A DNA stretch of 64,000 nucleotides from Virgibacillus litoralis (lineage in GTDB: Bacteria; Bacillota; Bacilli; Bacillales; Amphibacillaceae). Where the stretch lies: positions 185,086 to 249,085 of the forward strand of contig NZ_JAGGKK010000003.1 in NCBI RefSeq assembly GCF_017873675.1. Direction: 5' to 3'. The notes beneath the pieces are model-generated. The model searched no databases. It was given only the letters and a program-made list of their open reading frames with translations, and was not told where the DNA came from. Of this stretch, positions 53,666-62,224 are shown piece after piece; positions within the stretch are counted from its first letter, which is position 1; each line of letters begins with the position of its first letter. The translations under genes and the position numbers were made by a program.

Positions 53666-53719
53666 TCAGACTGAAGTAAACTTAATTGATACTTCAGCAC
53701 CAATCAAGTAAGCTATCAA
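53666..53719 (-). CDS. Possible 17-residue leader peptide before the exported trio
   Basis: A TTG at 53719 follows a strong site (AAAGGAGGAGG, then GAAAT) and opens 17 codons (MIAYLIGAEVSIKFTSV) before TGA. The 8-bp inverted repeat CTGAAGTA...TACTTCAG (53671-53697) lies inside it. This could be a translated leader that controls the trio. The call rests only on the ribosome binding site and the hairpin. Confidence 0.4.
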   Translation of the reverse strand: MIAYLIGAEVSIKFTSV

Positions 53720-54240
53720 ATTTCCCTCCTCCTTTATCTTTTACTGAATTACGCAAATATTCTTTAATATCATTATAAGATGGAAATAACACAAAAAAAA
53801 CCCGACAATTATAGGTAATTTTCTGTCCTGATCCATTTTATAATGTAAGAAAATTCTAATTAATATACCAGTACCCTGTTTTCAGTGATGAGAAACCCAC
53901 CCGGGTAAACTTTTGCGTCTTCCCCCTATTTTTGTCGGTTGTTTAACAATGCTGATGTTCAGCCTTTCATATCTATATACGTTGAGACTAAAATTAAATA
54001 GGTCTCTTTCCATTGAAACAATCAGGTTTATTTAATAACGTTAAAAGGTATTGTTAGAAAACTTGCTTGTCGTTAATATGGGTTGTTTTTTATCAAACTT
54101 TAATGCGGAAAGAAAGTTTCGATACTTTATTACTGCTCAAGAAGGATTTATACTATTTCTATAGAATAACTTGTAGATAACCTTTTATGAATATTTCGAG
54201 CGCTTTGCACAAATTAGCTTTATGAAAGGGGTAAAGAGTT
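53720..54240. other. Intergenic region between the divergent trio and the luxR-type gene
   Basis: An A+T-rich stretch without a gene. TATAAT on minus at about 53775 lacks a clear -35. AAAGGGGTAAAG before 54241 is the ribosome binding site of the regulator. This region should carry both divergent promoters. Confidence 0.5.
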
Positions 54241-55752
54241 ATGTCCCTAACCTTAAATAGCCAAATGATTAGGTTATTTAATAGTGGCCTTGAAATCGTT
54301 AAAACACATCAGCAGCAGATCTTGCTAGAGTGGGAGAATGTACTAACCCACCTGCAAGGGGGAGAAAAATCAACAAAAAATGTTGAAGATACAATCAGCT
54401 TTTTTGCAGATTATCTTTTTGCAAACGAAGATGATGAAACAGATGATTATCAATTAAATGCTATTACACCAAAACCTGTATCTCTTCAAACAAATCAGTT
54501 TATTATTACTTTATTAGAAAATGCCGTTCATAAGGTCATTCAGAAAAAGGAAAATCACTCTTATCATGACCATCAGGCAGTTCAATATCTATTTTCAACG
54601 ATTGGTGATGACATACTTAAACAACCATTTCATCAATATTTTACGATTGATTCCTTTATAAAGAATCTAGTTTCCTCCAATCAATTACCAATTGAATGGG
54701 CAGCTATTACTATTAAAAAAGAACAATCTCATACGGTAGAGAAGTGGTTTAATAACTTAAGTCAAGATTTGTTATTAGGAAGCGATGAGTTGAAGGCCGA
54801 TACAATATATTCATTAACCGAATTATTACTGAATCAAATGCCTGAAAATAGTAAAGCCAAATACAATGTTATGACAATCCCATATGAAGACCTAACGCTA
54901 TTAGTATGTGTTAACCATCACGATACTTCTCATATTATGCCGTTCATCACATATGCCCTGCAAACATTCCAATACGGAAAGGATACATTTAAAGAAAATA
55001 AACAAGAACAACAATGGAAAGATTCCGTCATCATGTTCAATGAGACCATTATGCGTTCCAGAACCTATAATGAAGCAGTTGAAAATATAACAGCTGGGTT
55101 TGTTAATTATTTGCCTTTCGAACGTTGCGCACTTTTCTCCTATTCTGTTAATGATCAAATGGGATTCGGATTATTTGGTCACCGTCTTGACAATAAGGCA
55201 ATTCAAAATATTACTGAAGACATTAGTAATCTGCCGTTAATTCAAAATAATCTGCGCATATTAGAATTGTTTGGAAAAAGTATGAGTTACTTACAACCGA
55301 TTTACATGGAAGATGCAACTCTTGGATTCCCTGACCAATACGTTCAGCAATTCGGACTGAATTCAGTCGTGGTTGCACCAATTTATGTATCTTCCAGCAG
55401 CAAGCTTTTAGGTGCAGCTATTCTAGATCAAGGTCGTGGCAAACACTTTAAAGTAGCTCAAGAGACGTTTTCCGCACTAACCAAATTTGGTCAGAGCGCA
55501 GGAGAAATTTTATCGAAACATCAAACTGATCAACATGATGACAAACAACATAGGGGTGATTTACATCTGTCACCACGCGAAATCGAGGTTCTGAAGCTGA
55601 TGGCTAAGGGGGCTTCCACCATTGAAGCTGCAAGCAACTTAAATTTAAGTGAATACACCGTTCGTGACTATATTTCTGCTATTATACAAAAAATGGATAC
55701 TAAAAACCGCACTGAATCGGTTGCAAAAGCTATTCGTGAAGGTCTGATTTAG
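54241..55752 (+). CDS. LuxR-type regulator with GAF-like domain, divergent from the exported trio
   Basis: This 503-residue regulator has an alpha-helical N-terminal half (about 1-250), a GAF-like domain (about 265-425: FVNYLPFERCALFSYSVNDQMGFGLFGHR and VVVAPIYVSSSSKLLGAAILDQ) and a LuxR helix-turn-helix (HLSPREIEVLKLMAKGASTIEAASNLNLSEYTVRDYISAIIQKM). No receiver domain is present. It is divergent from the DUF6230/6114 trio across a shared gap, so it may control it. Start follows GAAAGGGGTAAAG. It has a strong terminator. Confidence 0.9.
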   Translation: MSLTLNSQMIRLFNSGLEIVKTHQQQILLEWENVLTHLQGGEKSTKNVEDTISFFADYLFANEDDETDDYQLNAITPKPVSLQTNQFIITLLENAVHKVIQKKENHSYHDHQAVQYLFSTIGDDILKQPFHQYFTIDSFIKNLVSSNQLPIEWAAITIKKEQSHTVEKWFNNLSQDLLLGSDELKADTIYSLTELLLNQMPENSKAKYNVMTIPYEDLTLLVCVNHHDTSHIMPFITYALQTFQYGKDTFKENKQEQQWKDSVIMFNETIMRSRTYNEAVENITAGFVNYLPFERCALFSYSVNDQMGFGLFGHRLDNKAIQNITEDISNLPLIQNNLRILELFGKSMSYLQPIYMEDATLGFPDQYVQQFGLNSVVVAPIYVSSSSKLLGAAILDQGRGKHFKVAQETFSALTKFGQSAGEILSKHQTDQHDDKQHRGDLHLSPREIEVLKLMAKGASTIEAASNLNLSEYTVRDYISAIIQKMDTKNRTESVAKAIREGLI

Positions 55753-55767
55753 ATGAGGTACACTATT

Positions 55768-55800
55768 TCATACTGCTATAGTGCAACTAAGGCTTTTGCC
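55768..55800 (-). repeat. Copy of the dispersed TGCAGTAAG repeat (P7)
   Basis: TACTGCTATAGTGCAACTAA matches the inverse of P5. It is close to the terminator at 55841, whose stem (ACTTGGCATTCGCCA) also resembles the P5 hairpin. Confidence 0.65.
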
Positions 55801-55840
55801 ATAAAGGATAGTAATCCAGAGTATAAGGGATGCTTAGAAA

Positions 55841-55883
55841 ACTTGGCATTCGCCAAGCCTTGATGGCGAGTGCCAAGTTTTTT
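55841..55883 (+). terminator. Terminator between the luxR-type gene and the acyl-CoA ligase gene
   Basis: A 15-bp stem (55841-55855 with 55864-55878, one G-U pair) is followed by six T. It may work for both converging genes. Its sequence resembles the hairpin of the dispersed repeat, which suggests the repeat has been taken over as a terminator. Confidence 0.9.
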
Positions 55884-55889
55884 CTACTC

Positions 55890-57746
55890 TTATGCATATC
55901 CTGCTGTTGCACCAGTTTCCATTTGGGAGTTTGATGGACTATCCTCTGCATATGATTCTTCAATTAAATTCTTATACTTGTTTTCTATAACATTGACTCG
56001 TACAGATAGCTTAGGGGTCAATTCACCGGTTTCGACTGTCCATTGCTCACCAATAATAACTACCTTTTTAGGTTTTTCATATTCAGCAAGGTCTTTTGTA
56101 TGTTCTTTTACTTTGTCTTCAATTAGGTCCTTGACAATCTTATGACGGCAAATTTCATCTAGTGACTCTGAACGGATACCGTTTTGTTTCGCCCATGGTA
56201 ATAAGGTTTCAAAATCAGGGTTAACCAGACAGATAATGTACTTCCGCTGATCACCAATGACAAGGGATTGCTCAATAAAACTGTTTTCATTTACAGCATT
56301 TTCGATCACTTGTGGCGCAACATTTTTTCCAGTAGATAAGACAAGAATTCGTTTTTTCCGATCGATTATTTTTAAGTAGTTATCTTCATCAAGTTCCCCA
56401 ATATCTCCCGTGTATAGCCAATCACCTTCAAATGCGTTTGCTGTTGCTTCTTCATTATTATAATACCCTTTCATCACACTTGGTCCTCTAACAAGCACTT
56501 CTCCATCAGCTGCTATACGAACATCCAAATTTGGCATTACCTTTCCAACCGTCCCCACTTTAGCACGTACCATCGGATTTGTGGTAATAACTGGAGAAGT
56601 TTCAGTAAGCCCATATCCTTCTAATATCGGTAAATCAATTGCCCAGAAAAATTGTGCAACATCAGGGTTTAGCGTTCCGCCACCAGAAACCATGCCACGA
56701 ATCCTGCCACCAAGCTCTTTCTTCACCTTTTGATAAACGAGTCGTTCAGCAACTTTCCATTTGCGCATAAAATCGCTCGGCATAACCTCTCCTAGAATCA
56801 GCTCATTTACAGGGGCGTTCAGGTATCTTTCATATCGTTCTATACCAATATTAATCGCCCAATTGAAAACTTTTTGTTTAATTGGAGTCCCATTATCAAT
56901 TTCATCAAGCACCTTTGCATAAACTTTCTCAAACAATCTCGGAACGCTCGTCAAAACCGTTGGGCTAATTTCCTTTAGATTTTCCTGAATTGTATCAATA
57001 CTCTCAGCATAAGCAATCGTTGTACCGACTGATAAAGGCATATAATAACCTGCCATACGTTCGAACACATGTGATAACGGTAAATAGGACAGCGTAAGAT
57101 CCTCTGGCAGCAATTCAATCAGCCAAAATTGAACTGCCTCCATATTTGACAGAAAATTACCATGGGATAGCATTACACCATTTGGTTTACCAGTCGTCCC
57201 AGAAGTATGGATAATGGTTGTCAGCTGATCACGATTTATCTTTTGCCATCTTTCTTCCCAGTCTGGGATTCTATTTTCTTCTCCTATTTTTTCTAATTTA
57301 AAAAATGATAAATTTGATTCTGTTGAGGAGAAGCTCTCACCAGGGTACATCGTAATTATGTTTTCCACATTAGCATCCCCTGCTAAAACTTTATCCCGTT
57401 GTTCTTCATTTTCAACAACGACTGTTCTAACATCGGCATTCTTTAAAATATATGCAACCTGTTCAGACGGCAAAGTTGGATAAACAGGTACACTTACCGC
57501 CCTTAAACTTGCTGCTGCGAAGTCTGTAATCCCCCACATTGGATTACTATTAGATAAAATAGCAACTTTGTCATTTTCTCCTATGCCAAGGTGATTCAGC
57601 CCTGATGCAGCATCGTAAATTCGATTCCAAAGCTTCTGATATGTGATATGCTGATATGTCCCACTTTCCTTCCATAACAATGCATCTTTTTCTGGAAATC
57701 TTTCAACTGTTCTATGAAGCATTTCCAGTAAATTATTCGGTTTCAT
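55890..57746 (-). CDS. Long-chain acyl-CoA synthetase (AMP-forming ligase)
   Basis: This 618-residue ligase activates fatty or related acids to CoA thioesters via an acyl-adenylate. Motifs are IIHTSGTTGKPNGVMLSHGN (P-loop), EGYGLTETSPV, WLYTGDIGELDEDNYLKIIDRKKRILVLSTGKNVAPQ. Its size and insert are of the FadD15/FAA type rather than the short FadD. I chose ATG at 57746, five bases after GGGAGGG, over ATG at 57773 without a site. It is the last gene of the beta-oxidation operon, separated by 63 bases from SCP2. No signal peptide; probably membrane-associated. Confidence 0.94.
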   Translation of the reverse strand: MKPNNLLEMLHRTVERFPEKDALLWKESGTYQHITYQKLWNRIYDAASGLNHLGIGENDKVAILSNSNPMWGITDFAAASLRAVSVPVYPTLPSEQVAYILKNADVRTVVVENEEQRDKVLAGDANVENIITMYPGESFSSTESNLSFFKLEKIGEENRIPDWEERWQKINRDQLTTIIHTSGTTGKPNGVMLSHGNFLSNMEAVQFWLIELLPEDLTLSYLPLSHVFERMAGYYMPLSVGTTIAYAESIDTIQENLKEISPTVLTSVPRLFEKVYAKVLDEIDNGTPIKQKVFNWAINIGIERYERYLNAPVNELILGEVMPSDFMRKWKVAERLVYQKVKKELGGRIRGMVSGGGTLNPDVAQFFWAIDLPILEGYGLTETSPVITTNPMVRAKVGTVGKVMPNLDVRIAADGEVLVRGPSVMKGYYNNEEATANAFEGDWLYTGDIGELDEDNYLKIIDRKKRILVLSTGKNVAPQVIENAVNENSFIEQSLVIGDQRKYIICLVNPDFETLLPWAKQNGIRSESLDEICRHKIVKDLIEDKVKEHTKDLAEYEKPKKVVIIGEQWTVETGELTPKLSVRVNVIENKYKNLIEESYAEDSPSNSQMETGATAGYA

Positions 57747-57809
57747 GAGAACCCTCCCAGTTTTATCTCCCATTCACATGATCTCGCCAACTTTTAAAAA
57801 ACACCCATT

Positions 57810-58160
57810 CTAAAACGAAAATGAATTAAGCACTGTTTGCAGTTTTAAAGCAAGCCCCATATTTCCATTAATTTTTAACTTTCCACTCATAAATGCTGCA
57901 GTTGGATTTAGGGTACCGGCAACCATCTCTCTGAAATCATCACTATCAATCGTCAATGTAACTTGTGATTCATATTTTTCGCCTTGGGCAATTCGTGAAC
58001 CAGCTTCATCAATTATCATCTGGTATATTCCACCATCATCCCCCTGCAGATTGAATTGATATATCCCTTCCTTTCCTTCCGTTGCCGACTGATTATATTT
58101 CAACGCTGCATCAATCATTTCGAACACTTCCACTGAGCTAGGCTTTACTAGCTCCGACAT
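57810..58160 (-). CDS. SCP2 sterol-binding domain protein (second copy)
   Basis: This 116-residue protein is a stand-alone SCP2 fold: YQFNLQGDDGGIYQMIIDEAGSRIAQG, LTIDSDDFREMVAGTLNPTAAFMSGKLKINGNMGLALKLQTVL. It binds lipid or acyl-CoA and probably presents substrates. I chose ATG at 58160 after AAAGGAGGACTTTAT. It is a close paralogue of the protein at 63408 and lies between thiolase and ligase genes. Confidence 0.93.
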   Translation of the reverse strand: MSELVKPSSVEVFEMIDAALKYNQSATEGKEGIYQFNLQGDDGGIYQMIIDEAGSRIAQGEKYESQVTLTIDSDDFREMVAGTLNPTAAFMSGKLKINGNMGLALKLQTVLNSFSF

Positions 58161-58174
58161 ATAAAGTCCTCCTT

Positions 58175-59317
58175 TTATAACCGTTCTATTATTGTCGCAG
58201 TTGCCATTCCAAATCCAATACACATAACTTGAAGACCATATTTGCCATTCTCGTCCTCTAATCTATGAAGTAATGTTGTCGCAAGCTTGGCACCACTCGC
58301 ACCTAGAGGATGACCTAATGCAATTGCACCACCACGGGCATTCACTTTGCTCATATCTGGATTCAATTCCCTTTCCCACGCCTTTACAACGGATGCAAAT
58401 GCTTCGTTTATTTCAATAGCATCTATCTGCTCCAGTTTTAACCCAGCCTTTTTTAATACCTTTCGTGTTGCCGGGATAACACCTGTCAGCATAAGGACAG
58501 GATCTTCTCCAACAACTGCACGAGCTATGATTCGTGCTCTTGGTTTCACCCCTAATTGCATAGCTTTCTCCCTGGACATAATCAAGAGACCTGCTGCACC
58601 ATCACTCACTTGGCTAGAGTTTCCAGCAGTAACAACACCACCATCAGGTTGAAATGAAGAAGTCAAACCAGCTAATTTATCCATAGAAGTGGTCCGTCGT
58701 ATCCCTTCATCTTGATAAAAGGTCTCTTCCCCATTTTCTTTTTTAACATTAATAGGTAAGATTTCTCGTTCGAAATCACCGTTATCTGTAGATTCTGCAG
58801 CCCGTCGGTGACTTTCTAATGACAGTTCATCCAACTCCTCACGGGAGAGTGCCCATTTTTCTGCAATCATTTCAGCCGAAAACCCTTGTGGGACAATGTT
58901 AAAACGATCAACTAGGTCACTGCTGAAACTCCCCATATCACTTCCCATCGAGACGCGCGACATATTTTCAACACCACATGCAATCGTAATATCTGCATCC
59001 CCTGCCAATATTGTTTGCGCAGCATTGTGAATGGCTTGCTGGCTCGATCCGCACATCCGATTTAGTGAATAAGCGGGAACTTCAACAGGGAATCCGGCAG
59101 CAAGCACTGCCATACGTCCAATATTCCCGCCTTGTTCACTAGTCATAGTGACACATCCTGTTACAACATCGTCTACCTCATTTGCATCTACACCACTTCG
59201 ATTTACAAGCTCTTTAAGAATCGGCGCGAGTATATCGACAGGATGTGTTTGTATTAACATACCTTTTTTACAACCTGCAGCTGTTCGGATTGCATCAACG
59301 ATAACTGCCTCTGTCAT
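58175..59317 (-). CDS. Acetyl-CoA C-acyltransferase (thiolase)
   Basis: This 380-residue thiolase cleaves 3-ketoacyl-CoA with CoA. The acyl-accepting Cys89 is in NRMCGSSQQAIHNAA, the His in NARGGAIALGHPLGASGAK and the second Cys in MCIGFGMATA (usually CIGGG, here CIGFG). Family signatures INEAFASVVKAW also appear. I chose ATG at 59317, six bases after TTAGGAGGATTAC. It lies 14 bases upstream of SCP2. It could act on straight or branched chain substrates. Confidence 0.94.
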   Translation of the reverse strand: MTEAVIVDAIRTAAGCKKGMLIQTHPVDILAPILKELVNRSGVDANEVDDVVTGCVTMTSEQGGNIGRMAVLAAGFPVEVPAYSLNRMCGSSQQAIHNAAQTILAGDADITIACGVENMSRVSMGSDMGSFSSDLVDRFNIVPQGFSAEMIAEKWALSREELDELSLESHRRAAESTDNGDFEREILPINVKKENGEETFYQDEGIRRTTSMDKLAGLTSSFQPDGGVVTAGNSSQVSDGAAGLLIMSREKAMQLGVKPRARIIARAVVGEDPVLMLTGVIPATRKVLKKAGLKLEQIDAIEINEAFASVVKAWERELNPDMSKVNARGGAIALGHPLGASGAKLATTLLHRLEDENGKYGLQVMCIGFGMATATIIERL

Positions 59318-59331
59318 AGTAATCCTCCTAA

Positions 59332-60174
59332 TCAATATGTGAATAGTTCAATGCCGCCAGATACGTTCATACCGATTCCAGTAATATAATTTGCTTTATC
59401 TGATACCAAAAAGGTGATCGCATTGGCGATATCTTCTGGCTTGCCAGCACGCTTTAATGCTGACCGGTCAATCATTCGATCATTCATTTTTGCATTTCCC
59501 ATATTAAATGCCTCTGTCCCGATAATACCAGGCACTATCGCATTGACGTTAATACCGTATTTCGCTCCTTCCAATGCCATGCTTTTTGTTAAGCTTAAAA
59601 GACCACCCTTTGTGGCAGAATAGCTTGCCTGACCAAATCCTCCAAGCGTTCCAGCGACAGAAGACATATTAATAATCCGGCCAAATTGCTGTTCTTTCAT
59701 ATATGGCCACACCGCTTTTGTACAATTGTAAGAGCCAGTCAGGTTAACAGCTAGATCACGATCCCATAAATCATCATTTTGATTTTCAATTTGTGACACG
59801 TGGTCTAACGTACCAGCATTATTAACAAGAATGTCGATCCTGCCAAACTCTTCTTTTACTTTAGCGAATACTTCTTTAATTTGATCGCGATCTGTTACAT
59901 CCATTTTCACAGCAAACGATCGCCTTCCCATTGCCTGGATTTCCTTTGCAGTTTGATCAGCATACATTACCTTTGTGCTTTGCATAACCTGTGCAATTGG
60001 ACCAAGTCGCTCCGCTTCCTGTTCACTAGTTTCATCTGATTCGATTAAAATGTCTGTAATAACAACATCTGCTCCAGCTTCAGCCAACGCAAGTGCATCT
60101 GCACGACCCAAGCCACGTGACGCTCCTGTTACGACAGCTACTTTCCCTTTTAACATTTCATTCCAGGATGACAA
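59332..60174 (-). CDS. Short-chain dehydrogenase/reductase
   Basis: This 280-residue SDR has VAVVTGASRGLGRADALALAEAGADVVITD (NAD(P) site), LVNNAG, and the S-Y-K triad in MSSVAGTLGGFGQASYSATKGG. It probably oxidises a 3-hydroxyacyl-CoA or similar alcohol in the operon, which has no other hydroxyacyl-CoA dehydrogenase. A 25-residue insert follows the second strand (ESDETSEQEAERLGPIAQVMQSTKVMYADQ). Start is TTG at 60174, six bases after AAGGTGGG; the ATG M7 has no site. Confidence 0.9.
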   Translation of the reverse strand: MSSWNEMLKGKVAVVTGASRGLGRADALALAEAGADVVITDILIESDETSEQEAERLGPIAQVMQSTKVMYADQTAKEIQAMGRRSFAVKMDVTDRDQIKEVFAKVKEEFGRIDILVNNAGTLDHVSQIENQNDDLWDRDLAVNLTGSYNCTKAVWPYMKEQQFGRIINMSSVAGTLGGFGQASYSATKGGLLSLTKSMALEGAKYGINVNAIVPGIIGTEAFNMGNAKMNDRMIDRSALKRAGKPEDIANAITFLVSDKANYITGIGMNVSGGIELFTY

Positions 60175-60209
60175 ATAGATCCCACCTTTTCTTAAGCCTT
60201 ATAATCTAT

Positions 60210-60998
60210 TTAGTTAAGGAATCGCGCCTTTTCTTTTTGAAAAAATGCTGCAAGCCCGATACTTGGTTCCTCTGTCAAAAACGTATCAGCAAATGCAGTT
60301 GATTCCACTTCTAATCCTTCTTCTATCGATCCTTCTGCTGCATTAATTGCATGTTTAGCTAGTCCCATTGCATGCACAGCTCCTTCTGCCAGCTTTTCAG
60401 CAAACGCAGTTGTATCCGCTTTCAATTTATCAGGTACGGCAGCATGATTAATAAGGCCTGCTTCTTCTGCTTCCTTCGCTTCTAATTGCTTTGCAGTGAA
60501 GATCAACTCCATAGCCTTTGCTCGACCCAATAACCGCGTCATTCTTTGGGTCCCACCTGCTCCTGGGATGAGACCAAGCGATAATTCGGTTAATCCGATT
60601 CGCCCTTTTCCCATAAAACGAAAATCGCATGCCATCGCCAGTTCACAACCACCTCCGAGTGCATGACCATTGATTGCTGCAATTACTGGTTTAGGCATTG
60701 TAGCGAAGCGATGAAAACATGCTTGCATTCGTGCGCTTTGTCTGGCAATCGTATTTTCCGATTCATCATTAGTACTTTGTTGTATCATTCCTTTTAAATC
60801 TGCTCCGGCTAGGAATATTTTCTCGTGGTTGGAAGTTAGGACGACCACTCGAACCGAATTATCTTCGGTTAGTTCATCCACTGCAGATTCAAGTTCTTCC
60901 ATTAATTCTTCTCCAATGGCGTTAACGGGGGGATTATCTATGGTGATCCACGTGACCCCCTTGTTCCGTTTATCTATTTTAATAGTTTGATAGGACAC
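60210..60998 (-). CDS. Enoyl-CoA hydratase/isomerase
   Basis: This 262-residue crotonase has the oxyanion loop LAGADLKGM and INGHALGGGCELAMACDFRFMG. Both catalytic Glu are in place, in GGCELAM and LTELSLGLIPGAGGTQRM. It hydrates 2-enoyl-CoA to 3-hydroxyacyl-CoA. I chose GTG at 60998, seven bases after GAGGAG; the longer GTG at 61013 lies in the end of the acyl-CoA dehydrogenase gene. It is 14 bases from that gene. Confidence 0.93.
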   Translation of the reverse strand: MSYQTIKIDKRNKGVTWITIDNPPVNAIGEELMEELESAVDELTEDNSVRVVVLTSNHEKIFLAGADLKGMIQQSTNDESENTIARQSARMQACFHRFATMPKPVIAAINGHALGGGCELAMACDFRFMGKGRIGLTELSLGLIPGAGGTQRMTRLLGRAKAMELIFTAKQLEAKEAEEAGLINHAAVPDKLKADTTAFAEKLAEGAVHAMGLAKHAINAAEGSIEEGLEVESTAFADTFLTEEPSIGLAAFFQKEKARFLN

Positions 60999-61012
60999 AA
61001 TACCACTCCTCA

Positions 61013-62224
61013 CTATACTTTTATTCCATATGGAGCATATTGACGACGAGCTATCACAAGGTGTTGTACTTGGTTTGTTCCCTCAAAAATATCGAACACT
61101 TTCACATCACGGTATAATTTTTCAACTAGATGGCCATCTAGCCCGTCAGGACCTAAAAGTTCCAGGCATTTTGAACATACATCAAGTGACATATTCCCAG
61201 AATAAGCTTTACACATTGCCGCTTCTTTTGCATTAGCCAAACCAAGATCAGCCTTCCACGCAGCCTCCCATGTTAACAGCCGTGCTGCTGCAATATCCTG
61301 TTCTACTTCTGCTAGTATTTCAGATGCTAGCTGAAAATACCTGCCTTGTTTCGGATAGTCCCGTTGTACAATATCCAAGGTATATTCATAGGCTGCACGT
61401 GCGATCCCGATTGCCATTGCAGCGACAATTGGACGTGTACTGTCAAACGTTTTCATTGCTACCTGGAATCCTGTTTGTTTAGAATCTCTTGTCTCGTAAA
61501 CTTGTTCTCCACCAAGTAAATTTTCCTGTGGGACAAAGCAATCCTCCAACAAAAGTTCTGCTGTTTCATTTGCTCGCAGTCCCATTTTCTTTGCTAGTCG
61601 TGTACAGCTGAAACCTGCTGTTCCTTTTTCGACCACAAACGCACGTTGTCCAGCACGTCCACGTGAAGCATCAACCGTTGCAAACACAACAACCCATGAA
61701 GCGCGTCCACCATTCGTAATAAATATTTTTTGGCCATTTAAAACATAGCCACCTGCAACTTTCTTTGCTGATGTTCGAATGCCTGACGCATCCGATCCTG
61801 CCTCTGGTTCTGTTAAAGCATATGCTCCCCATCTCGGTTTATCTTTTGTAAAAATAGATAAAAACCTCTTTTTTTGCTCAGGTGTTCCACTACTTTCCAC
61901 AGGAGGTCCACCAAGACCTGCACCAGGAAGCGATAATGTAACAGCAGGATCTCCCCAGGCCATTTCCTCTGTTGCTAAAACACCCATACGGTTTGCTTCC
62001 CGTTCTTTTTTGGATTCCTTTGCTGACGTTTTATGGGTACCATTTCCACTAAAAGATGATGTATTTAAGTGGATACCCATTCTGTTTACGTTGTCGAGCC
62101 AATCATCAGGAACTCTTTCCATTTTTTCTGCTTTCATTGCAATTGGCCGTATTTCATTCACCGCAAACCAATAAGTCATTTCCTTAATTTGCTTTTGCTG
62201 CTCCGATAACTCAAACGAAATCAT
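61013..62224 (-). CDS. Acyl-CoA dehydrogenase with intact active site
   Basis: This 403-residue dehydrogenase has the FAD/substrate loop YALTEPEAGSDASGIRTSA, the FITNG segment and the C-terminal FDIFEGTNQVQHLVIAR, where the Glu aligns with the MCAD catalytic base. An insert (SFSGNGTHKTSAKESKKEREANRM, about 58-80) is unusual. Its ATG overlaps the stop of the next dehydrogenase gene by four bases (ATGA), so the two are translationally coupled and may form one enzyme. Confidence 0.93.
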   Translation of the reverse strand: MISFELSEQQKQIKEMTYWFAVNEIRPIAMKAEKMERVPDDWLDNVNRMGIHLNTSSFSGNGTHKTSAKESKKEREANRMGVLATEEMAWGDPAVTLSLPGAGLGGPPVESSGTPEQKKRFLSIFTKDKPRWGAYALTEPEAGSDASGIRTSAKKVAGGYVLNGQKIFITNGGRASWVVVFATVDASRGRAGQRAFVVEKGTAGFSCTRLAKKMGLRANETAELLLEDCFVPQENLLGGEQVYETRDSKQTGFQVAMKTFDSTRPIVAAMAIGIARAAYEYTLDIVQRDYPKQGRYFQLASEILAEVEQDIAAARLLTWEAAWKADLGLANAKEAAMCKAYSGNMSLDVCSKCLELLGPDGLDGHLVEKLYRDVKVFDIFEGTNQVQHLVIARRQYAPYGIKV

